DNA from: Symbiotaphrina buchneri
Taxonomy: Eukaryota; Ascomycota; Symbiotaphrinales; Symbiotaphrinaceae
DNA: 64,000 nucleotides
NCBI GenBank assembly: GCA_001599915.1
Contig: BCIG01000018.1
Coordinates: forward strand, 558,001-622,000
Reading direction: 5' to 3'
Part shown: positions 45,969 through 56,946 of the stretch, piece after piece
Layout of the letters: every line of letters begins with the position of its first letter
How positions within the stretch are numbered: position 1 is the stretch's first letter
Made by a program: the position numbers and the translations under genes
The notes under the pieces: generated by a model
Told to the model about the DNA's origin: nothing
What the model saw: only the letters and a program-made list of their open reading frames with translations
The model's database searches: none

Positions 45969-45995
45969 CTGCTGCTGCTGCTGCTGCTGCTGCTG
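45969..45995. repeat. (CTG)9 trinucleotide microsatellite
   Basis: Nine uninterrupted CTG units followed by CTAATGCTGCTG. Read on the minus strand it is CAG. It lies between two minus-strand candidate coding regions and is not clearly inside either. Confidence 0.9.
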
Positions 45996-46008
45996 CTAAT
46001 GCTGCTGA

Positions 46009-46284
46009 TTAACAACCCACGGCATGAGCCTTTGACAAGGCCTTGTTCCCGATCAAGTTAAGAACTAGCAGGAGCCAGGCATCTGTATCCTTATGACGTG
46101 TTTTTAGCCGTATGTAAGCATCCCGCAGTAGGATGGCTGTGTAGACAGAATACAAGACATGAGAGGCCTTCTGGTAGACCTGCTTCTTGATGAGCAGGAG
46201 ATTCGGCCAGACGCGGCGGTTGGCATACTCGTTCCAGTTGATGGGTTGTTGCATCGTAAAGATATTAACCGCCCATTTAACCAG
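46009..46284 (-). CDS. terminal exon of an unrecognised gene
   Basis: An acceptor (CCGTAG) at 46285-46287 opens a 92-codon frame, LVKWAVNIFTMQQPINWNEY, then RRVWPNLLLIKKQVYQKASH and TDAWLLLVLNLIGNKALSKA, ending at a stop at 46009. The sequence is strongly protein-like and helical. A second minus-strand frame just upstream (46300-46715, Pro/Ser-rich) may hold earlier exons, but no convincing donor joins the two. Possibly a living gene, possibly a remnant. Confidence 0.35.
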   Translation of the reverse strand: MVKWAVNIFTMQQPINWNEYANRRVWPNLLLIKKQVYQKASHVLYSVYTAILLRDAYIRLKTRHKDTDAWLLLVLNLIGNKALSKAHAVGC

Positions 46285-49200
46285 CTACGGAGTATTGTAT
46301 CCGTTTCCCTTCCAGGACTAGAGAATGCTTGCTTTCTAAATGGCTCCCAGGCAGTCGGAACTTTTATATCAAGCCGCTGTCGAATGGGTGAATAGACTAG
46401 CATCGAAGGCAGTGTGTTATGAGTTGTTGCATCGGGGTTATACCATGTAGCAGCCCCAGCAGCCCCAGCCAGCGGCATGGTGTTGCTACCATATCGTCGG
46501 TGAGCCGTTTGTCGAGGGCCTCTTGGATCCGCGATCAATGGCGAGCTTGGCCTAGGTAGTTCGCTGAAAGGTGGAGTAGCACCCCAGGCATTGCTGGTGC
46601 CAGACGTCAAGTGCAAACATATGTTCTCAGGCAGTAGCAGTGCCTGCGGCGCCTGCAGCTGAAGTAGGTTGGCAACAGTAGAGATTGCACCTGTTGGCTG
46701 GCTTGCCTCGACCATTATTTGGTGGTTGTCTGTGTCATGCTAGCCATCAGTGGCCTAGCCAATCATTTTGGCCTCTTTCTGCACGCGCACTAGACACTTG
46801 CTCAGGCTCCTTATGTCGCTCATACGGTCAGGCGAAGCCTTTCGAGACTCGGGCAGTAGGCGGTTATGACTCTAAGGATCAATGGGCAGTGGTGGGACGA
46901 GCAGCTGGTAGGGGCGGGAGCTTGTCTAGCTCTGCCAATTTTCTTCCCTTAGACCAGTCGCCGTCGCTTTCGGGTGTTGCACTACGCTGCGGAGAATCGG
47001 GCCACGGCAGCGTGAGGGTGAAGGTGGTTATGCGGCCTGTTGGGCAAGAGGACTGGTCAGTAGCTTCGTAGGAGGAGGGTAAGGGATGTAGGATGTTACC
47101 TTTTCGAGACCGGAGCCATGCTATTGACGTGAAACCACTCCGGTCATGTCGGGGTACGCATCCCGTCCACACTCAACCCGGGAGTACCGGTGTCGGACGA
47201 CAACACGACTACCACCTATTCCCTATGTGTCCGGGCCTTGATGACCGTCTTCGCGTCTGACGCTGGTGCAGTAGCAATGAACCAGGGTAAGGATGCCGTA
47301 GAGGCTGTGGGATGTTGTCTGCACCGGTAAAGAACCGGTCTGTGGGTGCTGGGCTTCCGCCTCGCACAAGTATAAGTGCTGACCTAGGAAGGTGCTGGAA
47401 CTTTGGATTGCCGCTGTGCGATGGCCAATGATGCCATTTGGAGCTTTCCGGGGCTGCTCGCTGCTATCAGGTCTGCGATCGGCGGCGTTTCCGGTGGCAT
47501 GTGGGAGCGTGGTGAACGACGCAGTGGAGTTGCCTGTTCGGGAAGGAGATCGTAGCTGGTGATTTAGTACGGTGTACGCCCAAGGAACTTCTGTCCGAGA
47601 GCTTTCATCGGGGTTGGCGATCCCATACGGGGTTTAGCTCTCGATCGAAGGCGTTGTGAAGCTCGTCAGTGCCCTGGGCCTGCGTAGAGCTCGATGGAAG
47701 CTTATTCGAGGATGTGAGCCACCGACAATAGGCCACCTTGTGTAAGAGAGTATGCGTGCGGTCCCGGACAACAAACCCAACCCGTTGTGCCAATTCAAGA
47801 ATGGTGGAAAGAGTTATCAATCGCTGGTTCAGGAACACGAGTCCTAGGTCTTTGAGAAGGCGAGTGGACGGGGGTGGACGACTGTGTCTATGAGCCAAAG
47901 TAATCATTTGCCGAAGCTAGAAGACCAGAAGGAAAGCAGCCACTGAGCCGCCATCCGGTATATGGAACAAGATAAATGAATATAGTTTCGTACAATAACG
48001 GGAATATAATGCCTAAGAATATTTACTAGCCGGTAGGTACTGAAGTCCTCCGTGAGAATGTGGCACAGGTGGATACATTAAATATTACAAGGGGCGTGTT
48101 TGCTACAAAGTGAGTCAGAGGGATTTACTTGAACTCTCGCTGTTTGCTCTGCCGAAAATGTTCAAGCCTGCGGGGTAGTTTGGCACGTTTTCTTTCCTTC
48201 TGCTGTGATGTCGGATACCTAGTGATGAGCCTCGTCGGCCGGTCGCCATGGCAAACAGCACCGAAGTCAGTTTTCGCGACTTCACAGTAATCACGGTAAT
48301 ATTGTTAACGTGTCTATATGACTCAACGGCAATAGTGAAAACCTCGTCATGCTAGATAAATGTTATATTTCATTTTTCAACGAGTGATAATATAGTTCGC
48401 AAGTCATTCACTGCAACCCCTGAACTACCCCTATTCTGTCCGCAACCTACCCTCGTCTTGGCGGCGATGACTCAGCGACGACCACCGCGCGAGACTGGAG
48501 ACCATATCATTGCATGTCCGCTGCACCTCCGCCAACACCATGCTCGAATCCACTGCAAATTCCCTTGATATCATTGATGTTTATCCGACACATGATCTAA
48601 TCTCTACACGCTCTAACTCCACCACTCATGGGGGATCCTCTCATCACTCCGGTCCGGGCCAGAATCAGTGAGTCAGTTGAAAAGTAAGGATAAGTACACA
48701 ATTCCAGCAAATTGGGATGCCGACAATGCATTATCGACCGCGAGCCGCCGAGTCGAGAGGCCAGGGAGGAGACCACCGGATTGAGTCTTTGCTGAACGTG
48801 GAGCTCCCCTCTTCCATCCGGCCACTCTGCGCCCAGAAGTGATTGATCCACTACTTGTCGCGGTCCGACACTCATGCCTTCGGCATCCCATGAAGTCTGA
48901 TGATCGTACGACGGGTAATGACCGCTGCATCCTTATCCGTCATGCTTTGACTCAATCCTCGTCTTTATTGGCCACCTTACGAGACGGCCGAGGGTGTGGT
49001 TGGCAGTTTCACGATGATATCCATCCCTGCTCTTGACCAATAGCCGTCCGGTGGATGTAACGGCTCCAATAAACCAAAGCGATGGTGGCGATCTGCTTTA
49101 TCAAGGCCCTTTCGACATCCCAGCAAATGGGATAATGATGTTAGTCTTTTAAGAGCTCCCATGCAAGCGGAAAGCCGTCAGCAAGGCACCTAAACGGTCA

Positions 49201-50142
49201 CTTTTCTTATACATACAGTCAAATCAGCCATCCACAAACAGGATAAGTCATTCCTGTGCAACTTACATAGCGTGCGCGACGACCGCATCGAGCCCCTGCG
49301 CGCCCTGGGGCGCCCTTCTTCAACTGCCCCGGCCGCTCCCCCACCTCCGGCTCCCACTGCGGCCCTGGCAACCCCCTGCACCTGCATTTCTTCATCTGCT
49401 TATTCCATTATAAGTATTGGTCGATGGTTCGCAGATCAGGGGTACTCACCGCCGTTGTTGTTTTGAACGCGGCGCTCCCATAAGCTTGGAAGGATTCCAT
49501 ACGTGAGTTGGCTATTGTGATCGTCAGTATTCAATCTACCCCTGGTTTGTATGATCTATGTTACTAATGAGTTAGACTCTGGATAAAAGCTCATCGTCAT
49601 ATCCTTTGAACTGACAGATTTCTCGAGGAACAGAATACTCCCGAATACAGCTGGACGAGAGATATTCCCTCACAAAGCACACAGGTGTCACGCAAGCTCT
49701 GAAAAGCGTTCCTTTTTTCTGCTCCATTCTTCAGATCTGGCATACTGATTGGGCGAAATACGTCACTCAGCCGACCTGCCTTCTCTTCATAGGCGACTGT
49801 GTTTTTCAACAGTGCCTCTGTAAGCTCCTCGTCAATCGATACGAGCATCATTTTGTTGATCGTTGTTCGCTTCTCGCATCCGATACAAGCTGGGTATACG
49901 CCGTTATATATGTCCCTCTCTGGACTCGTTCGTCTGCGTACTGGTACAGCCAGTCTGCAAGTACGTATGATCCAAGTCCGAACGCTTCGAGCATTTCCTG
50001 CCCCTCAGTAGTCATTGTGCTGGTTTCTGACGTCCCGACGATAGATAAAGGGTGTTCTGACGGTAGTTAAAGGGCCCTTAAAAGGCTTAGATCTTGAAAC
50101 TTATATCCAGGACGTGTCAAGGCTCGAGCAGACCTTCAAGAT
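46285..50142. other. long gene-poor stretch
   Basis: About 3.9 kb. The 46300-46715 minus frame noted above is the only part with gene-like composition. 47950-48420 is somewhat AT-rich. A minus-strand frame at 49597-49851 (VSIDEELTEALLKNTVAYEE, KAGRLSDVFRPISMPDLKNG) is protein-like but unassigned. No RNA gene was found. Confidence 0.35.
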
Positions 50143-50578
50143 CTACTCCGCCAGATGGCATTCGTGACAGCCCTTACGGTCAATCATGACCTGCTGCTCG
50201 TCGGGAGTGAGCTCCGAGGAGCCGAACGAAGGGAGGAGCGGAGCATAGGCGGTGGCGGCGACAGCTGGCGCAGGAACCGGGATAGGAGGAGAGAGAGGAC
50301 CAAGAGCCAGGGCCTGAGGACCCATCGTGGGGAAGAGGGAGGCCAAGACAGCCGTGGTCATTGGACCACCAGCGCATAATATCGAGCTCCAAAGCTCTAT
50401 TGACCTCCTTCTTATCGCCTGGGTATTCCTCGCCTCCTTTCTCGCTTGAGCATTTATTCCGCATTTGCGCAGAAACTGCGACCAGATGATGTGTTGGAGG
50501 GAAGGATCGCATAATGGTGGGGTCGACAATGATGAGCAAATTTTCGATCCTCTCCGCCAACCGATTTGAAGGGATCAT
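50143..50578 (-). pseudogene. possible remnant with a CxxC segment
   Basis: Two overlapping minus-strand frames, 50578-50350 (NRLAERIENLLIIVDPTIMR, ALELDIMRWWSND) and 50400-50143 (a proline-rich stretch, then LTPDEQQVMIDRKGCHECHL), may be exons of one protein. The last part resembles the start of short fungal zinc-knuckle motifs that follow a T/S-x-E-E-R-type helix, but the remaining metal ligands are not visible. Uncertain. Confidence 0.25.
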
Positions 50579-51741
50579 CGTGCTGCTGCATTTGATCTCT
50601 GCGTCGTTTCCCGAAGTTAGGCACGACTGGCTTTATTCGACCAAGCCGGCAGCCAGTATAGCTAATGCTGCAGGGTCTTGACAGGCATCAAATGTTGCAA
50701 TGGATTGTGAGTTGTCCTATTGCTTTTTGTGTCGCTTGAGGCACATGGTTAACCATAATAATATTCAAAAATGCTCAATCTGGATCGAAATCCCCATTTC
50801 CATGTGCTGTTCCATCATAGCCGTTTTCCGGAACCTTGATATGTTGCGCTCACAATAGGTGCGGGGCGGGCATGTCTGCGCCCGGGTCGCTGGGTGGGGT
50901 TTGAGGTAACTATCCCAGTGAGCGAGTTGCGATTCGTACGGGTGGGGAGATATACCTTCACGGGCATTTCATCTGCACTGGGAGGTTCTCAATGCAGGAA
51001 GAAGTGTCGATATCTGAAAGAGCTTGGGTATCTGCAGAGCATCAGGACCCCAGCCACATTCATCATTGGCCACGCTCTCGACAATGACATGAACGCCTTG
51101 CGGCTCATACATCCGCGGGTCAATGATACAGCGGAGCACGAGACCGTCATAAATACAGAGATAGGGGGCTGGACCTTTCACGATGTGTTGAATATTCGCT
51201 CAACCCCCTTCTAACAGCTCGATGAAATCCTCAGCAATAGTATGGACGGGGAGGAATTATTCGATTGCTGTCTTTTGGAAACACACTCTTTGAAATCAAT
51301 TGACTGACTCTTTCTTCTGCTTCCCAAATCGAACATCGTAAGGAAGAGAAACTTCACAACAGACACAAGTTCCTTCAGCCAAGACATCCTCCTTTACATT
51401 CTTACCAAAATCGATGTCCTCATTGACGTCTCCTCGCCCGTCGTAGGGGAACATTCTCCTTTTCTTGCTTATGAATTAATTCTTCCCAATCGGTGTCGTC
51501 TTTTTTCTCTGTGCAGACTACCAGCCGCAAATTTCATTGTCCGAGAAACAAATTCCCGGCTTGAATCTGGCAACCTTGACACTTATAATAAATTTATTCC
51601 AATCTTGAAAGGGATTCAAACCTCTTGAAAGGCTGGTTCAAAGGGCGGATGTCAGACAGTCAGCTCTTTGGAACTCAATCCGTGGCGTAGCCTGCGCGGC
51701 TTTAGGGCTTTGTCCATTTTGCTGACAATTTCTACCATGTC
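50579..51741. other. gene-poor stretch
   Basis: About 1.2 kb with no recognisable gene. The section from 51250 to 51620 is AT-rich and lacks long frames. Confidence 0.4.
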
Positions 51742-52162
51742 CTTCTAGGTGACGTCGCCCATATGGGGCACAATGATTCCCGTGCGCTTGGGATTTAGTC
51801 CGCCCAGCCAAAAATAGGATTGCGTAATCCGGCTAAAAGTTGCTTCACCAAACGGGGCCAGCACAGGGTGAGAGATCTGTGCCAGCACTTTGTACAGATG
51901 GATCGCAGTTGCTAAAGACGCTTCTAACACGTTCGCGCTCATATCGGTTCATGGCCCCGTTGTATTCGAGGGCGTCGATGCCCTCGTACTTCTGGAGAGC
52001 CACCTTGATAGTGTCCAGAAATTTCAGATACCTCGAGAAAATGACCAGGTTATGATTCCAGCAGAGCTCCAGTTGTACTACCACAGAGGCAGCTTGCAAG
52101 TTAAGGCCAATCCCGCCGGCATCCCCAGTAACCAGTAGAGGAATACGCCGTGGAGCTTCCAT
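51742..52162 (-). pseudogene. SNF2-type helicase C-terminal fragment with reordered motifs
   Basis: One minus-strand frame (52162-51845) holds LLVTGDAGGIGLNLQAASVV and VQLELCWN (helicase motif V region) first. It is followed directly by LVIFSRYLKFLDTIKVAL and YNGAMNRYERERVRSVF (the motif IV region). In SNF2 enzymes these come in the opposite order. Motif VI is missing. Other SNF2-like pieces lie at 52702-53132. The ATP-binding half was not found in this window. Confidence 0.6.
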
Positions 52163-52183
52163 CCATATTTGCTTGCAACTGCC

Positions 52184-52558
52184 TCAAGTTGCATCATTCG
52201 AGAGGTGCTGGCGGTCTGGCTCCGATGGTAAGGGGATATGGATGCTTCGACAATGCATACATAACGTCGAATCTTTACCACCGCCAGCTTCCAGCCTGGC
52301 CTTAACTACCTTGGCGGAATTCGAGAAGCCGTCAATCGCACGGCGGAGAGCCATCCACTTCTCCAGGTCCCTAACGGACTCGATATACTCATCAGCGAAT
52401 TTTCGCATATGCTTGACTGTGCGCATGAGCGCGCCCTCGTTCTCCTCGTTCTGGATGCGGATTTCTGCATCGATCCGCTCTGTTTCCGCATTGGCTTTCT
52501 CAATCTCCGCCGTGAGCTTAGCCACCTCTGCATTGATGTTGTGGCCAAGTCCGTACAT
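52184..52558 (-). pseudogene. coiled-coil segment next to the helicase fragment
   Basis: The 124-residue minus-strand frame is a near-perfect charged coiled coil (AEVAKLTAEIEKANAETERI, RDLEKWMALRRAIDGFSN). It is followed by TLCMHCRSIHIPLP, where CMHC could be the first ligand pair of a RING. SNF2 proteins of the HLTF/Rad5 type carry a RING between their helicase halves, so this may be the linker of the same lost helicase. It could also be a separate small gene starting at MYGLGHNINAE. Confidence 0.35.
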
Positions 52559-52701
52559 CGTCTATCAGTAACATTTGACCTTAGTTATCTGATGTCGTCA
52601 GTGATCATCTCGGATGTTGGGATCCTGCACCTTTAGGGACAACCGGAGCATAGTACAAGGACCCATGATATTCGGGGATGAATTGAGAGGACTCTTGCGA
52701 G

Positions 52702-53132
52702 CTACCGCTCATTATTCTTTGGCATTTTGAAGTGTGGTCGTGGTGGACGCGAAGCTGGTGAGGAGTCGACAGCTGCTTGTCTGCGTATCAGAATAGGTAT
52801 AAGCTCCTCGTTAATGTCCGCTTTCTTGTTTTGCAGGCTGAGGATCATATTGCAGATTCCTGAATTATCTGCCCTGGTCCGAAAGATGCCGGCCCGCTGG
52901 AGTTGTCTTAGATGTTGTGGCGTCTGCCCTTCTCCAACTCTGCACCACCAAACCCATTCTTTCCAGAGAATTTGATCTCTTTCAGCGCACATTGTCGGTA
53001 AATCTTGGAGACCGTTTGTCGTTCCTGGTTACGATTCCACCAAGCTTTGGTCTGGATAACAATCGACGCATGCTGGAGGTTCAATCCAATGGACGACCCG
53101 TAGTACCGAGAAGAGTTGTGTGCAGGATACAA
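52702..53132 (-). pseudogene. second SNF2-type helicase C-terminal fragment
   Basis: The minus strand reads GLNLQHASIVIQTKAWWNRN and QERQTVSKIYRQCALKEIKF (53132 side), which fits helicase motifs V-VI of SNF2 proteins. It then reads RVGEGQTPQHLRQLQRAGIF and LSLQNKKADINEELIPILIR in another frame, ending MPKNNER. The usual Arg of motif VI (IYRxGQ) stands in IYRQCA, so the Gly is lost. It lies about 0.6 kb upstream, on the minus strand, of the fragment at 51742-52162. Confidence 0.55.
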
Positions 53133-53997
53133 CGACCAAGGAAGTCAAGGACTGTATACGGAGATATGGTAATAATGAATCCGGACAGTAAGAATCATGC
53201 ATGACTATGGTTGCTGATAGATCGAGCTGTCATCTATCAGCACGGTTGGCCTGAAGAGCTGATTCATGATGATGGAGTGCCATGGACTTAATTTGGAGAT
53301 AGCGGGTTCAAGAAGCCAAAGCCTTCAGGTGTGCGATATCCTTGATGTCCCGATATGCGGCCGACAATCCTCCTGCCAGAAGATCATCTCCTGTCCCCTC
53401 TCCTGCTGCCTATCCATAAGCCACGGTCCATCAACCACACACGGGGTCACATACCTTGCGTCCCAACAGCCAGGAGCACTGAAAGGAACGTGTCGAAGGA
53501 ACGCAGTAACGTGCTCTTCTCCTCGTTAGCAGGATAATATAAGCCATGACGTGGGCTTCTAACGAGGAGGGTTCCTTCTAACCCCGTCGATGAAGCAGGA
53601 TACCCCGCCAGCCAGCAACAGGACTTGCTGCCGTACGCAAGTTGCACAGCTACATGACAGGCATCATCTTTTCCTTCCGACGCAATCCCTTTCGGCAGGG
53701 TTCACACTTGTGCCGTGGGTAAGGGGTGAAGTATCGTGCTGAAACATCAAATCCACGTATGACCCAGATGGGCTTTACGGTCTCGAGGAATTGTCCGTCA
53801 TGGCTTCGTCTTGATGTTCTAAGGCAGCGGGCGGGAGAAGATATATAAAGATATAATAATTATATAAGATCTGGATAGTGTATGGGAGAAATAAGAGCAA
53901 AAGCATTGCAATATTCTGGGCATGAAGGCCGCTATTTATCTTCATTGGGGAGCCCTAAGAGCGATATGTTTGCCCGGTGCGGGGTAAGAAATTGCAT
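53133..53997. other. gene-free stretch with an interrupted inverted repeat
   Basis: An inverted repeat with two matched blocks lies at 53495-53578: GAAGGAAC pairs with GTTCCTTC, and CTCCTCGTTAG pairs with CTAACGAGGAG. An AT-rich tract lies at 53838-53875. No gene is supported. Confidence 0.45.
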
Positions 53998-54075
53998 TTT
54001 GTAGCAAACATGGTTATTCCGATGAATTTAAACCATATACAACCATCACGGAAATGGAGATACAATAACTTCGCA
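53998..54075. repeat. direct repeat, left copy
   Basis: About 78 bp, matching 57293-57369 in the same orientation at roughly 80 percent by eye. Shared blocks include TTTGTAGCAAA, GAATTTAAA / GAATAAATC, TACAACC and GGAGATGGAGA-like runs. It lies just beyond the 3' end of the membrane-protein gene. Confidence 0.7.
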
Positions 54076-54235
54076 CACAGAGGACCCCGCCGGGACTAGA
54101 CATCCGATGGTCATCCGAGGGTAGAAGAAAATCCGTACATATTTTCCACTTAAACTCATTACCGCAGTGCCACGTTTCCAAATCTCATGGGTTTGCTCAG
54201 CATAGGGGATACTGCCTGTCCAACTCCAACGGTAC

Positions 54236-55681
54236 TCAAGTCATCTTCGGAAAGAACCCACTCTGTTGCTGTACACCCGGCATCAAAGGTGTCGCCGGCG
54301 ACCCCACAGGATGCGGCCTGATGACTCCCAACCCCGACCATGTCCCCGTCGCCGGCCCGAACTTCCACTTCCGCAACTCCTTCGCCTTCACCCTACTGAT
54401 ATCCTCACCCTCGAAGCCTACCCCACCGCCCTCTCGGACAGCCTGCGTCATCCAACCCACCAGATCTCCCGGTGTATGCTGCTTGACACGCTTGATATAG
54501 TCCCTGCCTCGACTATGGTGCTTCCAGAAGGTAACCCGGACGAACAGCACCAGCACCGACACGACCATGACGGCAAAGATAGCCGTGACTAGGACGAACA
54601 ACACGATGATGGACATGGGAACGAGCGTCTGCTCCGTCACGCAGCCGTACGTCGTGTCGGTGCCGTCCTCGGGCGTGCTGAGGAGGTAGTTCTTCGAGCC
54701 GGCAATCATGACCATGTCGTTCAGGAGCTGCTCCAAGATAACAGCCGACATGTTCGACGCCGGCGTGTTGCTGCCGTCGTACATCAGCCCCTGCAGCGGC
54801 ACGACCCATTGCTCCATCGCGATGGTGCTGTTGATCGTGGAGAGGATCCATTCTGCTTGTTGCGCTTCTAAGATACACTCATATGTCTTCATCAGGTGTT
54901 GCTCTTGGGCTGTCGCTGCCTGATTGACCGATGCCCGGACCTTAAATGTCGTGTCCACGTCGCTGCCCACGTCGGTGTCCCACACGACGAGGTGCGCGAA
55001 ACCTTCTTGGTTTCCCGTGTAGGTGTAGTACGCCTGCGCAGGGATATTGGTGGAGAAGAGTGCGCCCTCTGTCACTTGGTTATCGATGACCTGCTTTACC
55101 TCGGAGTCAACAGTATACGTGATATCCCTGTCGATATCACTGCACAACCAGCCCCCAAGGACGTCGCTCTCCTGCGCCGTGAAATCGGGATTGTTGTTGG
55201 TCTTCCAGTAGATCCCCTGCAGTCCGCCGTTCGCGACGCTGTTTAGCTGCGCGTTTCCAGCCACGATATAAGGTGCTCCATTAACAGGTGGACCGGAAAT
55301 GCCCTGGAAGGGTGTGCGGGGGATGACAAGTCCCCTTTCAAACAAGCACCGAGATGGTAGTAATTGGTTCGGGATCAGCGCGCTGACCATCAGGTCGCTA
55401 GCAAACGACAGCGCGCCCACGAAGACCATCAAGAACCAGAGGCCGCCGCCGGGAAGGGCACGGATGGAGACGAGGGTGCTTAGGATGGGGAAGCCTTGGA
55501 GCCAGCCGGTCATGAGCGGGAGAGGAACGGCGTGGCCTTTGAGAAGGCGGCGCTTGACGGCATAGCGGCTGATGTAGTCGCCGATGAAGGGAATGGCCAG
55601 GAAGATGGCGGTGAAGTAGAGACGGAGAGCGAGGCGGACGGCGCCGGCGTAGATGTTGATGGTGAGGTGGACGTGTGGCAT
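54236..55681 (-). CDS. membrane protein with large external domain, unknown function
   Basis: Single exon. The frame is open from 55981, but the first 100 codons translate repeat DNA and a Cys-rich random-looking stretch. The start was therefore placed at 55681 (MPHVHLTINIYAG), giving 481 residues. Membrane spans are seen near residues 12-38 (LYFTAIFLAIPFIGDYI), 75-100 (LWFLMVFVGALSFASDLMV) and 380-415 (SIIVLFVLVTAIFAVMVVSV). The 280-residue loop between the second and third carries NST and NMS glycosylation sites and is probably outside the cell or in the ER/Golgi lumen. A cytosolic tail rich in Gly/Lys follows. No family recognised. Its upstream DNA consists of tandem repeats, so its promoter is probably repeat-derived. 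Confidence 0.75.
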   Translation of the reverse strand: MPHVHLTINIYAGAVRLALRLYFTAIFLAIPFIGDYISRYAVKRRLLKGHAVPLPLMTGWLQGFPILSTLVSIRALPGGGLWFLMVFVGALSFASDLMVSALIPNQLLPSRCLFERGLVIPRTPFQGISGPPVNGAPYIVAGNAQLNSVANGGLQGIYWKTNNNPDFTAQESDVLGGWLCSDIDRDITYTVDSEVKQVIDNQVTEGALFSTNIPAQAYYTYTGNQEGFAHLVVWDTDVGSDVDTTFKVRASVNQAATAQEQHLMKTYECILEAQQAEWILSTINSTIAMEQWVVPLQGLMYDGSNTPASNMSAVILEQLLNDMVMIAGSKNYLLSTPEDGTDTTYGCVTEQTLVPMSIIVLFVLVTAIFAVMVVSVLVLFVRVTFWKHHSRGRDYIKRVKQHTPGDLVGWMTQAVREGGGVGFEGEDISRVKAKELRKWKFGPATGTWSGLGVIRPHPVGSPATPLMPGVQQQSGFFPKMT

Positions 55682-55878
55682 CTTGTCGCTTATGTGGTCT
55701 TTGCAGTGTACAATGTCGACAAGGAAGTTTTCTGAATCTGTAACCTTTCGATCTCGTGTGGAACCCCTGTGTGCAGCACAAGGTGGGAAGGGGTTCTTTA
55801 TGCAGCTTCGGCAAGGCTGTCGCCCCGTGTAGCAGCACATCAGAGCATCCTTGCAGGATGCGAACCTCCATACACAGA

Positions 55879-56946
55879 CGAGCTGTCCCGCCCACCAGGT
55901 GGATGGGCACCCGCGGCTGAGATCGTGTCTGCCTGTCTGCCTTGTGTGGAAGGACTTCCCTGGGGTCCACACTTCGCTCACTCTCTCACAGTCCTGACTA
56001 TCTAGCTTGTAGGACCCTCGGCTTCAGTCCAATCACCATGAGCCACAGCTGCAGATCAAAGCGAGTCTCGGCCTGGGGAACCTTGGAAAAAAAAGAGAAA
56101 AAAGAAAGGAAAAAAGGTTAATTCGAGAGATGGCGTGGCAGGTGTGACAGCCTTCCGGCTCAGCAGGACAGGAACAGGAACATCCTTTGCACCGGTGGGT
56201 GGGCGGAGCTTCAGCCTGATTTGCTGGAGCGCCATATCTGTATCTGCGTGATGTAATGTGGAGCTAGCCCGCCCACCAGGAGGATGGGCACACACGGCTG
56301 AGATCGTGTCCGCCTGCCTGCCTGTGTGGATTGACTTCCCTGGCAGGCGTAGCTCACTGGCTCACTGGCTCACAATCTAACAATCGAGACGGCCATTCAC
56401 TTCAGACCAATCAGCATGAGCCTCAGCGGAAATCAGGGGACAACGAGCGAGTCTGGCCCGGAAAAACCTTGAATGGACTCCAGAGATGGTGTGGCAGGCG
56501 TGGTAGCCTTGCAGCTCAGCTGAACAGGAACAGTTAAAGATTTCGCATCGGTGGGTGGGCAGGGGCTTCAGCCTGATTTGCTGGAGTGTCATATCTGTAT
56601 CTGCATGATGTGATATGGAGCTAGCCCGTCCACCAGGTGGATGGGCGCACACGGCTGAGATCGCATCTGTCTGTCCGTCTTGCGTGCAAGGACTGCCCTG
56701 GCAGGCAAGGTCACTGGCTCAGAGTCCAGATGACGATCCACTTCAGCCCAATCACCATGAGCCTCAGCTGCAGATGAGGGGACAAAGAGCGAGTCTCGGC
56801 CTGCGGCACCTTGAAACGGACTCGAGAAGGGCGTGGCAGGTGTGACAGCCTTGCAGCTCAGCAGGACAGGAACAGGAACATCTTCTGCACCGGTGGGTGG
56901 GCGGCGCTTCAGTCTGATTTGCTGGAGTGCCATATCTGTATCTTGT
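55879..56946. repeat. three tandem copies of a 330-380-bp repeat
   Basis: Copies run about 55879-56259, 56260-56616 and 56617-56946, with a short fourth start to about 56960. Shared blocks include GCCCACCAGGTGGATGGGC, CGGCTGAGATCG, GGCAGGTGTGACAGCCTT, and CACCGGTGGGTGGGCG followed by CTTCAGCCTGATTTGCTGGAG. Copy 1 carries an extra A/G-rich tract at 56084-56118. The array lies directly upstream of the membrane-protein gene and forms the 5' end of its open frame. Confidence 0.85.

Noticed and set aside
18965-54235. RIP (C-to-T mutation) as the cause of decay
   Set aside because: By eye the region keeps GC near that of the rest and lacks long TA-rich runs; a computed RIP index would be needed to settle it.
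55682-55981. first 100 codons of the 581-residue membrane-protein frame
   Set aside because: They overlap tandem repeat DNA and are Cys/Trp-rich without family-like features; MPHVHLTI at 55681 is a more natural start.
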